64,000 nucleotides of DNA from the NCBI GenBank assembly GCA_015056365.1, contig SVGM01000003.1:1-64000 (forward strand), given 5' to 3'. The notes under the pieces were generated by a model. The model did not search any database, was not told where the DNA came from, and saw nothing but the letters and a program-made list of their open reading frames with translations. Within the stretch, counting starts at the first letter, position 1; every line of letters starts with the position of its first letter. Position numbers and translations under genes: made by a program. The stretch is from Clostridiales bacterium (lineage in GTDB: Bacteria > Bacillota > Clostridia > Christensenellales > Aristaeellaceae). Positions 11,301 to 19,062 of this stretch are shown here, in pieces.

Positions 11301-13433
11301 AGCTGCTTTCTGCTCAGTCTGCTTAGTTGCCAGTGCATCAGCTGCTGCTGCCAGTGGATCCACCATAGGCTGCATCTGCAATTGCTGGTCTGCGGTTTGC
11401 AGTCCACTGCTGTTCCTGTTGTAGATGAGTGCGTTGCTACCTGCCAGCAGGTTGCTCCCCTCGCCGCTGAGGAATCCCGTTGCGGCAGCGTTAAACACAT
11501 CCCACATCAGGTCTTTCTTCGCCTGGGCATGCGCTTCCTCGCTGCTCATGCCGGTTTGCTGGTATTGCGCCACATTCAGGTTGTAGTTGCTCATGGGGCC
11601 CATCAGCGCCTGATCGCTCACATGGCTCAGCAGCTCGCTCAAGCCTTCGCCGGGGGCTTCGCTCAAGCCGCCTTTCAACGCGCTTCCCAGCACATCCCGG
11701 AAGGTGCGAACGTCTTTTCCTTCGATGGTATCCAGCAGCGTGTCCATGGGCAGATATTCCGTGGCGGTTTCAAAGGCAATGCTCAGTCCACCAAGTGCCA
11801 GCGCCTGCTCATCCGTAGCGCCTCTCAGCTTGGCATCCTGGATCACGCTTCCTGCGCCGCTGCTGCCCAGCAGCAGAGAGCCACCCAGCGCAGAGCCACC
11901 GGAGAGCCGTCCGGCCACCAAGCTGTCAGCGCTGCTCATGGCTGCATTGTATCCGGTTTTCATCAGCCAACTTGCGAAAGTATCCGTGCCGTCCTCTTTC
12001 CCGTAATGGCGGGTAATATTCTGGCCCACCTCGTCACGCAGCGTCCCCGTCATCTGCCCAAACATGAACTGGTCAGCATATGGGTCTATTTCTTCGCCCG
12101 TCAGCTTCTGCGTTACGCTGTACAGTGTACCAGCAAGGCTCATTGGCGAGGTAAGCACGCTCAGTGCGCTGCTCCCTGCGCCGCCCCAGAAGCCGTTTCC
12201 TGCCATGTCCCGCAGCGCCTTATCACGTACAGCATAAGCCTTCTGGCCGTATTGCCCTTCCTGCCGCATGGCATTCCAGTAGTCCTGCGCTGTATCCGCT
12301 CCATAGCGGGCTGCCATGCCCATGTACACCGCTGCATCTTCGTCGGTCAGGTTTTGCAGCATCTGCGTGTCTCCGGTTTCCAGCATATCCACAGGGTTTA
12401 TTGCTCCATACTGTTCCCTAAAGCGGAGCTTGTTCATCAGGTCGGCATGCTCCGCTGCATCGCTGCCTTTGCGCTGGAACAAAGGTGCATGATAGCTTTC
12501 GCCATATGCTTCGCCCTCTTGCCCAATCCCGTACTGCTGTCCGTAACTGCGTAGGTAGTCCGCATCACTGCGCCCGGCATACTGGCCAATGTCCTCGCCC
12601 AGAGCCTCCGTCGCCGCCGTGGCCTTGTCTTCCAGTTGCTTTCGTCTGCGCTGTTCAGTTGGAGAATACTGCGCATTGGCCATGGCGGTGTCCAGCTGTT
12701 CCTGTAAATCTGCTTTGCGCACAGGGTCGCTTTCGGCATCGATGGCAGGTTGCAGGTATTCCTGCGCCCTTTTCGCCGCTTCGGGCAGGTTGTCTCTTTC
12801 GGCTTCCCATGCGTCATAGTCGTGCATATAGGTAAGGTAGCTGTCAGGGTTAATGCCATACACCGCAGGGGTTGCGGCTCTGCTTCCGGCAGTCACACCC
12901 TCCAGCGGTTTGTATACGAGTCCCCGCTGGTCTGCAGCCACAGCATTTTCGCCCGTTCCATACCAGCCATATCCAGCCGGTAGCCGCCCGGTGGCGTTCA
13001 CATCCGCCACCAGTCTCTGTCGCATCTGGTCTGTAGGTGCGGCAGTCCTTGCCATCTGATGAGGCATTTCTCTCTCAGTAGTCGCTCCCATGTTTGCGAA
13101 CGCATGCCTGCCTCCATCAGGTCTTTGTGCAATGCGGCTTGCCGCTTCGCTTGTTTCCCGGACGGCTGCACCCATCAGCATTCTGGCGGCGTCCCTTCTG
13201 GCCTGTGCTCGCTGTTCCTGCCGCTCCCGCACCGGATCAATGCCCTGGCTGCGCAGATAATTTTCACGGTTCACAGAAGCAGGCGAACGGGTGTCCGCCT
13301 GCTTCCTGCTGATAGTTCTTTTCGCTGCTGCCTGGGCTTCTGCTTTTCTCGCTGCTACTGCCGCAACTGCTTGTGCCAGCTTGTCTCTGTCTGTGGTTTT
13401 CTTTTTCTCAGGCAACCGAATATTCTTTGCCAT
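5385..13433 (-). CDS. Large polyvalent protein (internal virion/ejected protein) with protease, nuclease and ADP-ribosyltransferase-like modules
   Basis: At 2,682 aa this is by far the largest phage gene. Such proteins are packaged and enter the cell with the DNA. An N-terminal charged region is followed by a Gly/Ala-rich, partly hydrophobic part (about 380-640). A zincin-like domain has HELTH at 966-970. Residues about 1150-1310 resemble the PBECR (barnase-EndoU-colicin-like) nuclease domains of phage proteins. About 1345-1610 resembles ART-PolyVal, with VYHGT (His1351) and the following FGRGFYF segment. A long Ala/Lys/Glu-rich coiled coil spans about 1858-1980, and an LPD38-like region lies near 2460-2545. 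Junction peptides of RYS-SD type flank the modules. The 8,570-10,140 segment is more AT-rich than its surroundings. The ORF ends in TGA with an in-frame continuation. Confidence 0.85.
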   Translation of the reverse strand: MAKNIRLPEKKKTTDRDKLAQAVAAVAARKAEAQAAAKRTISRKQADTRSPASVNRENYLRSQGIDPVRERQEQRAQARRDAARMLMGAAVRETSEAASRIAQRPDGGRHAFANMGATTEREMPHQMARTAAPTDQMRQRLVADVNATGRLPAGYGWYGTGENAVAADQRGLVYKPLEGVTAGSRAATPAVYGINPDSYLTYMHDYDAWEAERDNLPEAAKRAQEYLQPAIDAESDPVRKADLQEQLDTAMANAQYSPTEQRRRKQLEDKATAATEALGEDIGQYAGRSDADYLRSYGQQYGIGQEGEAYGESYHAPLFQRKGSDAAEHADLMNKLRFREQYGAINPVDMLETGDTQMLQNLTDEDAAVYMGMAARYGADTAQDYWNAMRQEGQYGQKAYAVRDKALRDMAGNGFWGGAGSSALSVLTSPMSLAGTLYSVTQKLTGEEIDPYADQFMFGQMTGTLRDEVGQNITRHYGKEDGTDTFASWLMKTGYNAAMSSADSLVAGRLSGGSALGGSLLLGSSGAGSVIQDAKLRGATDEQALALGGLSIAFETATEYLPMDTLLDTIEGKDVRTFRDVLGSALKGGLSEAPGEGLSELLSHVSDQALMGPMSNYNLNVAQYQQTGMSSEEAHAQAKKDLMWDVFNAAATGFLSGEGSNLLAGSNALIYNRNSSGLQTADQQLQMQPMVDPLAAAADALATKQTEQKAAAQAVPVAQEDADGVSRFDRPMAAAMIDAENGSGNVQVIGFETTQDGKNVVLHTVDEAGNRGTAMAGELAFADETVQELMTADGAKNLSGEGLQSYLTGYTETVNGKSVAPSEYAQAYGMVYRRAAAGMDMAEVIRGSVIPQVMTQSAMQDAYAAGLGAGAHQQATTPLSSTKGTMNRSFTKGAWNRMTRQEQRVAAANMEVVSQLAKRMGATINIVDSIATADGQRANGQYNPQTGQIDIALDADAKAYAYVAMHELTHQLKAEHETSWSTFSGWVQEALTDKGQDFEKLVKYQMDSFGLSREDAAEEVICNTVPAMLQDEGTLQKLYEQDRTLFEKLMDWLKNLISDVKAAGKALSERSESWRQMGALKEDAATLQGLYDVMESIMQSEGEAASGNSGTKSSPKTASFAEHKLFSGLVDKLRQLNPDSYITVGTIEKGSPLEQVGIPNGKLYFDVSKALKELDKHGDHLSEKVYKEIPSLLANPIVITQYKNNTVSVYGHLIHNGTTPIVVGVMIAKDRSGTASIAKIRTVHARGDYWRQITDDSVLYLNPNKKETSAWFQARGIHVPLGGKRFGFIRSIAGDTQNVKHSRSDFDAAYSSAVEQGNMDKIADLVAQAAEESMPDSKLRTPNGKLRVVYHGTNSEDFTVFDPQYIGMSSGDTGFFGRGFYFAYSKGEASFYGRKRIIPAYLNLTNPFNFQENLHEYNGERTFDYNASSAVALMNFADKFPKIAEKITIDVARKGESFKEIPIREFADEYKKVLSDTEFLYDEVDGEFGDKETVVLADPEIHEFDYGGEKHTFKDYGFQKRVAGKVDKLSISYDYLASRVYSSVDMPNFTRVLLDHNKEFTATLKEMGYDGVMQSEDGDEAVAFESSQIKSAEPVTYDDAGNVIPLSKRFQDDNTDIRYSMSDYDDTVREGENVLEELLTMTAAHRMTDAEAARVARRVLKAASSEMDLDEATQRIKSIFDYASRSGNKLDMQGLSSEATALAEDMLSQSKTLDMQHEEEVADLRYYLKHNQIALSTEQQKEAASLMGGSYGAYRQALFGRVNLRNSGSALDGAVWEQLHETAPHLFPLDATSGDQVRLLMEAAEYVQPVYHNESGLDAREAAQWLTHELFKGYMNLSGVQSAAKEQNRLGLKLHQYRQVAERFAKEHKAAFDEAYAKVTKDANVRIAMAADKAERRADKAISEAAADADLRVAKAQAGVDKRIADAKQQNLADMEAYREAMREKARAWRSEFVTRHRDVERKNRYRAQILRETNQLLKKVEKPTDKQHVQDELTGALTAFLKSLDLGKRSRERSIGDRILRLRNMMQDAANGESTRSFIVDSDMLETMRFMAEQLQDMNSLDQLTADQMEQVRNIVHCAVWTVNKADTAFANQKAIRISSSAGRFLQEAGERKDWKDRGKIVNGARDFLTVGQMDSMHFFDKLGGAAKEMYQSLRNGLDKKTMHRAAAMAYVEEAVSKIPAKVQKELFAGKKAKATAYDLSGGTVELTKGQVMEIYCLNKREQARGHLYDESVGGIRVGDNDKARAVKVNEGDIEKLTDTLTSEEKALADALQQYMANECAQWGNETSLQLYGYKKFGEKNYYPIRVDPDSVDSNISSEGQQDNLYAIANMGMTKALKEKAKNALYIGDIFDTFCRHVDNMATYNAYAAPIADLVRWYNYRPGDGSSVKKMIQAKWGKEAAEYIPQLIRDLNGEVNRSYSPKWTEKLTGVMKSSSVGRNVRVVIQQPTAILRAGDMIDYRFLVRGMSGLTGKGGRVKLKKAIELSKQHCPIALLKSMGFFETDMGKSLRAALFDNRSVGDKVKDEGMWLAGKMDEMTFGAIWRACEAETRKLKPELTVGSEAYYEAVGNRMSGIIDYTQVVDTPFHRTQLMRSGDGLTKMATSFMSEPSKTYNMLASAMQRLKENRHDPVAKRKFCRTISAYALNTIVNAAAQSLIDAVRNGDDEDFWEKWGKAMFGDWSS

Positions 13434-13444
13434 GTCGTACCTCC

Positions 13445-14440
13445 TCAGTTGCGGGTCTGCATGGTTTGCTTTTTGTTAATGGATGGGCCTGCTGCCGGCA
13501 CCCAATAATCATCGTTGACATTCTGCTGCTGTATCAGTACAGCCGCCGCCTTCGCCAGGGCATCTCCTGCTGCCTGCCCCACAGTGTTCACGCCGCTTTG
13601 CAACGCTTTTTTCGCCGTGGTTGTAGAGCTTCTTCCACCACCGCCACTTCCACCGGCTGCCTCAGCAAGCTCCAGCGCCCGGTTGTGCCAGTAGGTTCGG
13701 TCGGTGTCCCACATGGCCATGTCGTTCATATACCGCTGGTATTCCTGATCGCTCATGTCCATGTACTTGCCATACAGGTAGTTCAGCATCTGCTGGTAAT
13801 CGCCCATGGTGTCCCGGTACCGGCCGTAGTCGATTTCGTCTGCACCTTGCAGCATTCCCAGATTGGCCCGCATCGTGTCCCCTTCGTTCTGGTACATTGC
13901 ATATGCTACCTGCTGCAACTGGGGAATCTTTGCACTCAGATCCTCCATATACCGCTGGTAGGTCTGCTGTCCCACCTGCTGTGCATAGCTGTTGCCGTAC
14001 CCTCCTGTCAGGGCAGCGCTCTCAGCCATGGCATCCTTCATGGCCAGCTGGCCACCCCGTTGGTACTGCTGGGCATACTGCTGGTACAGGGGATCGGCCG
14101 CATAATCGTAGCTGAACTTCTCCCGGTTCATGATGCTGTTGATCATGCTCTGGATCTGATCGCCATATGCGCTCTGGTACTCGCCGGGCTTGTTGGTCTC
14201 GTGGTCAGCCAATGCCTGCCCCGCCGCCTTCACTGCATCGCTCTGGGTGTAAACCTGCCTCGCACCGTCATAGTTGCTCAGGTTCACCGGCGTGTAGTAA
14301 CTCTGCGTAATGCTCGCAGGGTTCACGCTGGGGGCTTTGGGTGCAGCCACTGTGGCCGTCGTGGTCGTACTTGTGGTCGGCAGCGTGCTGCTCTGGGGCG
14401 ATGTCACGCCGATTTCCGTCAGTTTCTTTGTAGTGCTCAT
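13445..14440 (-). CDS. Phage minor structural / internal virion protein
   Basis: The 331-aa product starts at the ATG at 14440, which has an AAGGGGTGAG site seven bases upstream; an in-frame GTG at 14452 would overlap the previous gene but lacks a good site. A Thr/Ser/Ala-rich N-terminus is followed by a helical body with many Tyr/Gln/Asp residues and the motif ALTGGYGNSYAQQVGQQTYQ near residue 150. I know this motif from Clostridia phage proteins found next to polyvalent internal proteins. Residues from about 275 are Gly/Ser-rich and low complexity. It sits directly before the polyvalent gene, which fits an internal virion or ejection protein. The exact role is unknown. Confidence 0.6.
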   Translation of the reverse strand: MSTTKKLTEIGVTSPQSSTLPTTSTTTTATVAAPKAPSVNPASITQSYYTPVNLSNYDGARQVYTQSDAVKAAGQALADHETNKPGEYQSAYGDQIQSMINSIMNREKFSYDYAADPLYQQYAQQYQRGGQLAMKDAMAESAALTGGYGNSYAQQVGQQTYQRYMEDLSAKIPQLQQVAYAMYQNEGDTMRANLGMLQGADEIDYGRYRDTMGDYQQMLNYLYGKYMDMSDQEYQRYMNDMAMWDTDRTYWHNRALELAEAAGGSGGGGRSSTTTAKKALQSGVNTVGQAAGDALAKAAAVLIQQQNVNDDYWVPAAGPSINKKQTMQTRN

Positions 14441-14448
14441 GCTGTGTC

Positions 14449-15066
14449 TCACCCCTTGTAATAATGTACTGTGCAGTCATCCCATGGTTCGCTGCTGCCG
14501 CTTGGTTCTATCCAGATCATCCCCGCCGTTGGGGTGGCTGGCTCGCTGCTGCCAATGTGGATATTGCCATCGGTCAGCACATTCGTGCCGCCCTTGGTCA
14601 ATGTCCCAGAGAATATGCCGCTCTTGGCAGTCAAGGATCCTGCACTGGTCAATGTGCTGCCGTCAGCCATGGTCACACCAGAGGCATCCACTGTCACGCC
14701 GCTGTTTTTCAGCAACTGCACAGCCTGTGCGCCACTCAACAGGTCCATCAGCAGCGGCCACAGCTCGTAATGGGTGCCTCCATCTTCATGTGTAGTCTCC
14801 GCTTTCCTGCTAAGGCTTCGTTCAATCCGTTTGGATAGGGAGGTAATGCTCTGCTTGTCTGCAGCTGTGCTGGATTTCTCCAGCGCAGCGCTCATTTTGT
14901 TCAGCTGCTCCTGTAGCTCTTGGGAGAGGCTTTCTTCTCCCAAATGGTTCAGCGCATGCTGCACCTGCCTCTTCAGCTGCTCCATTGCATCCAGCACCAT
15001 TTGCAGCTTCCGGTCTGTATCCCTCTCTCTGGAGAGGTCTGGCACCTTAATATCTGCCATACCCAT
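14449..15066 (-). CDS. Phage structural protein with coiled coil, unknown function
   Basis: This 205-aa protein is encoded between the tail-hub-like gene (20-base overlap) and the GGYGNSYA-motif gene. The first 95 residues are charged and heptad-like (RKLQMVLDAMEQLKRQVQHA and following), a probable coiled coil. The remainder is Gly/Ser/Thr-rich beta-type sequence (about 120-170) ending in a TPTAGMIWIEPSG motif, often seen at the ends of phage fibre or neck proteins. An AGGGAG site precedes the ATG at 15066. A neck or fibre-trimerisation role is plausible by position only. Confidence 0.55.
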   Translation of the reverse strand: MGMADIKVPDLSRERDTDRKLQMVLDAMEQLKRQVQHALNHLGEESLSQELQEQLNKMSAALEKSSTAADKQSITSLSKRIERSLSRKAETTHEDGGTHYELWPLLMDLLSGAQAVQLLKNSGVTVDASGVTMADGSTLTSAGSLTAKSGIFSGTLTKGGTNVLTDGNIHIGSSEPATPTAGMIWIEPSGSSEPWDDCTVHYYKG

Positions 15067-16783
15067 ACTGATCGCTCCCTGTTTCCACCCGCATCGTCAG
15101 GCTGTACAATCTGAATCGCCCCCGCCCCCGCAGCCGCAGCCGGATGAAGCTCGCCCGCTTGGGAATGATGGGAATCGTCATGTTTTGCCGCTCGGTTGGG
15201 GTGCGGTCAAACACCTGCTCCCACTCGCCGCGGCCATCGTACTGGATCTCCACATACAGCGGACAGTGTGCTTCTGTCTGTGCATGCAGCTGTATGGCGC
15301 TCACAAATTGCGCCGCCTGCCTGTCCTTGCCAATATCACCGGTTTCCAGCATCCACTCCACGTCGCTTTCCGGCTGGCTGTCCTCTGCAGCATAGGCTTC
15401 GCCGCCTGTCATGCTCCACAGGTATCCGTCTGTGTCCAGCATGTATAGCTCATCGCCACAGCTGGCAAAGTCCTGTACATCGGCATCGTCTTCCTTCACC
15501 CACACATTCAGCGAGGTGTCGTAAACAAACAGTTCCCGGCGCCCGTTGCTGTTTTTCAGGCTAATGTAGTACAGCCCGCCCTTTACACCCGCAATGCCGC
15601 CCGTTAGCTTGCGTTTCCCTAACTGCTTGGAGATGCCCACAGGCGTGGTACTGCTATAGGCGCATACGTCCTCATCACTCATAAAGTACAGATGTTCATT
15701 CACCCGGCACAGGCTTTTCTCGCTGCCTTTGGCCACGCCCCTGCAGTCGGTGGTGCTCAGCTGGAAGTTGCTTGGCTTGGTGCCAAGAATGTGGTGCAAG
15801 CAGTTATCCTTAAAGAAAATCACATACCCTTGATTCGCCGCCGCTCCGGTAAACTCGCCGGTTGTGCCGACGGTTACTGCATAGCTGTCTCCTGCCAGCC
15901 CCAAATACTGGTTCCAGTTCTTCGGGTCGCCTAAAGCGCTGGCATAGATTTCATGTTTTTCCGATGAGCAACCCCAAATCCGGTTGTTGTGCTCCACCAG
16001 ATAATCCATATCCGGGATAACTCGTTCAATCGTCACAGGCTCTTCTTGCTCAATGGGCGCCGTAATCAGGCCCACGACTGTAACAAAATCCTCTCCGGCT
16101 TCCACCAGATAATGGCTGCCGGTCAATTCTGCGCTGTCGATTCCCGTAATGGTCACGCCATCATGTTGCTGAAACGCCTTCCCAATGCCATTCGCAGCAA
16201 TCTTCGTGTACACCGTTGGGATAGCCGCCCACTCGCCATTGGTGTCGCTCCATTGCCGCAGCACAGCGGGGGTCTGACTCACATCCATCCAAAGTGCGCC
16301 ATTTTCCGGTTCAGTTGGTGCGGCAGTTCCGGTGTGGTATCCCTCGTAGGGGGTTCCGTCCAGTTTGCAAAGAACACAGGTTACAGTCCCCGTGGTGGTA
16401 AAGGTTGCCGAAAGTCTCCCGAATTCATCGGTGTGCGTGTTGTAGTAACATTTATCAGGCCAGATCAGCACATACGCACCCATGCGCACAAACTGCTTTG
16501 GATTGTCTGCTACAGTTCCTTTCAGCTGCCCACCGTAATAAAATTCTGTGCCGTCAACCCAGCACAGTTCCTCATGGGCAAACAAGCCATTTGGTTTTTC
16601 CAGTTTTCTCAACTTTCTACGTGGTTTTCGGGATGAGATCACGGGCAGCAGCGCACTGGTAATGTTCTGCATCTCGTAAAACTCTTCATCCCGGATACGC
16701 AGGTTATGGTTCAGCCCGGCAAACGCCGTCACACCCTCCTGCCGGGTGCGGATATGGTTCAGCTTTGGCAATCTTACGCTCAC
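15047..16783 (-). CDS. P22 gp10-like tail hub / packaged-DNA stabilisation protein
   Basis: The likely start is the GTG at 16783, which overlaps the preceding stop as GTGA and has AAGGGGG eight bases upstream; the longer reading frame before it covers the neighbour's codons. The 578-aa product begins VSVRLPKLNHIRTRQEGVTA, then shows repeated strand motifs characteristic of a beta-propeller: GYVIFFKDNCLHHILG, LYFMSDEDVCAYSS, GGLYYISLKNSNG, ELYMLDTDGYLWSM. Tail-hub/plug proteins of short-tailed phages such as P22 gp10 have this architecture and this position after the connector. The assignment rests on architecture and gene order. Confidence 0.6.
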   Translation of the reverse strand: MSVRLPKLNHIRTRQEGVTAFAGLNHNLRIRDEEFYEMQNITSALLPVISSRKPRRKLRKLEKPNGLFAHEELCWVDGTEFYYGGQLKGTVADNPKQFVRMGAYVLIWPDKCYYNTHTDEFGRLSATFTTTGTVTCVLCKLDGTPYEGYHTGTAAPTEPENGALWMDVSQTPAVLRQWSDTNGEWAAIPTVYTKIAANGIGKAFQQHDGVTITGIDSAELTGSHYLVEAGEDFVTVVGLITAPIEQEEPVTIERVIPDMDYLVEHNNRIWGCSSEKHEIYASALGDPKNWNQYLGLAGDSYAVTVGTTGEFTGAAANQGYVIFFKDNCLHHILGTKPSNFQLSTTDCRGVAKGSEKSLCRVNEHLYFMSDEDVCAYSSTTPVGISKQLGKRKLTGGIAGVKGGLYYISLKNSNGRRELFVYDTSLNVWVKEDDADVQDFASCGDELYMLDTDGYLWSMTGGEAYAAEDSQPESDVEWMLETGDIGKDRQAAQFVSAIQLHAQTEAHCPLYVEIQYDGRGEWEQVFDRTPTERQNMTIPIIPKRASFIRLRLRGRGRFRLYSLTMRVETGSDQYGYGRY

Positions 16784-17163
16784 GCAATGATCCCCCTTAT
16801 GCCGCTGATGTGTACAGCCTTCGCCACATGGCTCCGAGTAAAACTGTCCACAAAGCCTTGGTACGCATCTTGCCACATCAACATGGAGTTGTTGTAGCGG
16901 TCAAAGTCTGCGTTATGGTAATCAATCTGCGCTGTCAACCACTTAATGTAAACATCGTCATGGGGGAAGGGAATCAGCAGCTGGGTGAGCGCATCCGTGG
17001 CAGAGTAGGGGAGAGCAGGCTTCTGGTCCTTGGGCAGGTAGTTGCTCATCACATCCTCCCATACACGCCCATCCAGCTCGCTCAGCCAGCGCATCAGGGT
17101 GTCATCGGTGTACTGGTGGGGCTTCACCCGCCCGATCTCCATCAAAATCTCTGGTGCGGTCAT
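16780..17163 (-). CDS. Head-tail connector/adaptor-like protein
   Basis: A 127-aa helical, acidic protein lies between the capsid-proximal genes and the tail-hub-like gene, where short-tailed phages encode the head completion/adaptor protein. It begins MTAPEILMEIGRVKPHQYTD and includes a Trp-rich helical pattern (MRWLSELDGRVWEDV). Many HK97 gp6-like or P22 gp4-like adaptors begin with a similar helix and LxELDxRV pattern. The stop overlaps the GTG start of the next gene. Family membership is inferred. Confidence 0.6.
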   Translation of the reverse strand: MTAPEILMEIGRVKPHQYTDDTLMRWLSELDGRVWEDVMSNYLPKDQKPALPYSATDALTQLLIPFPHDDVYIKWLTAQIDYHNADFDRYNNSMLMWQDAYQGFVDSFTRSHVAKAVHISGIRGIIA

Positions 17164-17181
17164 GCGCTCACCCTCCTGTTA

Positions 17182-17625
17182 TCAGATCTTGTACTGGTCA
17201 GCCTTGCTGGTAAACTTCCGGTTCAGGTCATCCAGCAGCATCAGGGTCTTGGCGTCAGCGTCCTCGTTCTCCTTGATCGCCAAGTACACGAAATAGGGAA
17301 TCTCCACCTGCACGCCACGCTTGATGATGCAGGTGTAATCGTTCACACGCACATGCAGCGGTTCCTTGTGCAGGCTGTCCAGCGGCAGCGTTACCTTCAC
17401 CTTGCGCTTCATGTCGTTCTGATCCTCCATAGGCTTTGCAGCAACGCTCTGCTTCTGGGCTTTCAGCTCCTGCTCCTGGGCAGCCAGCGCTTCCTGCTGG
17501 CTGTTCAGCTGTGCCAGCTTGTCATCCAGTTCTTTCTGCTTGGCTGCAAAGTACGCATCCATCTCTTCCATCGTGGTGGGGCGCTCGTTGGTGGTGTCGG
17601 TGGTAGGGGTGTTGGTCTTAGCCAT
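17182..17625 (-). CDS. Small virion-associated protein with coiled coil
   Basis: This 147-aa protein is encoded immediately after the major capsid gene. A Thr/Pro-rich N-terminus is followed by a coiled coil of Lys/Glu/Gln heptads (about 17-70) and a compact C-terminal part (KVKVTLPLDSLHKEPLHVRV-type strands, about 73-147). The position suggests a head decoration, head fibre or connector component. In N4-gp56-type phages a small protein of this kind is common here, but I cannot name its function. A GAGGAAC-type site precedes the ATG. Confidence 0.55.
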   Translation of the reverse strand: MAKTNTPTTDTTNERPTTMEEMDAYFAAKQKELDDKLAQLNSQQEALAAQEQELKAQKQSVAAKPMEDQNDMKRKVKVTLPLDSLHKEPLHVRVNDYTCIIKRGVQVEIPYFVYLAIKENEDADAKTLMLLDDLNRKFTSKADQYKI

Positions 17626-17646
17626 ATTCGTTCCTCCTTATCAATC

Positions 17647-17674
17647 AAAAAGGGAGCGGGGGAAACCCCGCCCC
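17647..17674 (-). terminator. Terminator after the major capsid gene
   Basis: On the minus strand a GC-rich stem (GCGGGG pairing with CCCCGC, with further G-C pairs on the flanks) is followed by a run of five T. It lies in the 64-base gap between the capsid stop and the next start. Partial termination here would raise capsid transcript levels over downstream genes. Confidence 0.75.
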
Positions 17675-17689
17675 CGTAATGGTGGTGCG

Positions 17690-19009
17690 TCAGTTGCTCT
17701 CGGCCACAGCGCCCATGCTCTCAGTGGAGTGCTCGATTCGTACCATGTACTCTTCGATCAGTCGCACAGCGGCCTTGGTCATCTTCCAGCCCTGGGTGGC
17801 GATCTGGTTCAGGGGGTCGCTGGTGCCGCCGCTGCCCCGCTGCTTGAAGATGTGCTCAAGGCCCAGGCCCTGAATGCTGGTGGTGGCGTAGGCCTTCTTG
17901 CCCAGCAGCATGGTGCAGTACACAGCGGAACCATCAGCACCAGCGCCATAGCCGCAAACCACCGCACCCGCCTCCACATTCTGGATGGCAGCGCTCACAG
18001 TCAGCTTGGCCACACCGGCTGCGCCAGCGGTCACGGCAGTCACGGTTGCTTCCTTGCCGCCCACATACACCTTCAGCGCCTCGCCGTTGGTGATCTTGTC
18101 GTTGGCTTCCTTCGCCTGTTCGGTGGAAATGGCGGTATCCAGCACAATGTACGTGCTGCCAGTACCGTCCAGCGCAGTGGCCAGCGGCGCACGACAGATG
18201 CCGGGCACCATCTCACCGGGGCCGATGATCTTGGCTTCAGTGCTCTCCACATAGCGCACGCCATGCAGCTTGCCGATTTCGCCCTGCTTGATCTCCTCCA
18301 AACTGGCGTACTTGTGCGCTTCGATCCACTCAGGGTCGCCGGTCACATCGCAGCTGGTGTCGGGATGGATAATGGCCACGAAGCCACCATCAAAGGGCTT
18401 GGCATTCACACGTTTCAGGTCATTCACACATTTGCGCATCACGGCAGGGGTCAGCCGGTTCTTGGTGGTGATGGCGCTGCGGGTCAGAATCTCGCTGGTG
18501 GTACCATCACCGTTGATGGTGGGCGCAAACCGCTTGCAGCTGCCGGCGCATACGATGTCACGGGTGATGGTGTCACCGGTGCGGCCTGCCTGGCTGCCCA
18601 GCATTTCACCGGTCTGCACAGCGATGGGGTCGATGGCGGTCACGTCGATCACATCAGAATAACGCACAAAGTCGCCAAACTGGTGTACATCAACAGTCAC
18701 CGTGCTCACGTCCAGCTTGTTGCCATCAGGCACAACGCCTTCCGTAAGCGGGGTCAGTGCTTTCTTCAAGGGTGCAAACTTTCGGAACTCCATCGTCTTG
18801 CCGCAATGGGCGGGGATGGGGTGGCTTTCCGCAAACCGATCATACACCAGCTCAGGCTCTGCGGTCTGAATCAGGTGCTTGTTGTAGTAGGTCTTCATTT
18901 CCGGGCTCATATCGTTGCCCGGAGTATTCAGCAGCGTGGTCTGCGTATCAGGGTAGCTGGTCGCAAACAGCTGCAGGTTCAGTCGCTTGGGGATTTCAAA
19001 ACAGGTCAT
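17690..19009 (-). CDS. Major capsid protein, N4-gp56 family
   Basis: The 439-aa protein matches the N4-gp56 capsid family as I know it: NDMSPEMKTYYNKHLIQTA, GKTMEFRKFAPLKKALTPLT, then FGDFVRYSDVIDVTAIDPI and a tyrosine- and aspartate-containing core. A Gly/Ala/Val-rich segment at about 325-390 looks like an inserted Ig-like or decoration region. Residues 10-16 are LNLQLFA, the same kind of site that Prp proteases cut in ribosomal protein L27, so the first 16 residues may be removed in assembly; prp and scaffold are the two genes just upstream. A terminator follows the gene. Confidence 0.9.
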   Translation of the reverse strand: MTCFEIPKRLNLQLFATSYPDTQTTLLNTPGNDMSPEMKTYYNKHLIQTAEPELVYDRFAESHPIPAHCGKTMEFRKFAPLKKALTPLTEGVVPDGNKLDVSTVTVDVHQFGDFVRYSDVIDVTAIDPIAVQTGEMLGSQAGRTGDTITRDIVCAGSCKRFAPTINGDGTTSEILTRSAITTKNRLTPAVMRKCVNDLKRVNAKPFDGGFVAIIHPDTSCDVTGDPEWIEAHKYASLEEIKQGEIGKLHGVRYVESTEAKIIGPGEMVPGICRAPLATALDGTGSTYIVLDTAISTEQAKEANDKITNGEALKVYVGGKEATVTAVTAGAAGVAKLTVSAAIQNVEAGAVVCGYGAGADGSAVYCTMLLGKKAYATTSIQGLGLEHIFKQRGSGGTSDPLNQIATQGWKMTKAAVRLIEEYMVRIEHSTESMGAVAESN

Positions 19010-19025
19010 ATCTTCCTACCTCCGT

Positions 19026-19062
19026 TCACATTCTTGCGCCCGGAGTTTTGTCCGGGCTTACA
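19026..19062 (-). other. Hairpin between scaffold and capsid genes
   Basis: The 48-base gap between the scaffold stop and capsid start can form GCCCGGA-loop-TCCGGGC (7 bp, 6-nt loop) on the minus strand. No T run follows, so it is unlikely to terminate. It may be an RNA processing or stability element for the abundant capsid mRNA. Confidence 0.45.

Noticed and set aside
10812-12554. 580-aa plus-strand frame inside the polyvalent gene
   Set aside because: Antisense shadow of a gene with recognised domains; Cys/His/Arg-rich with no family pattern.
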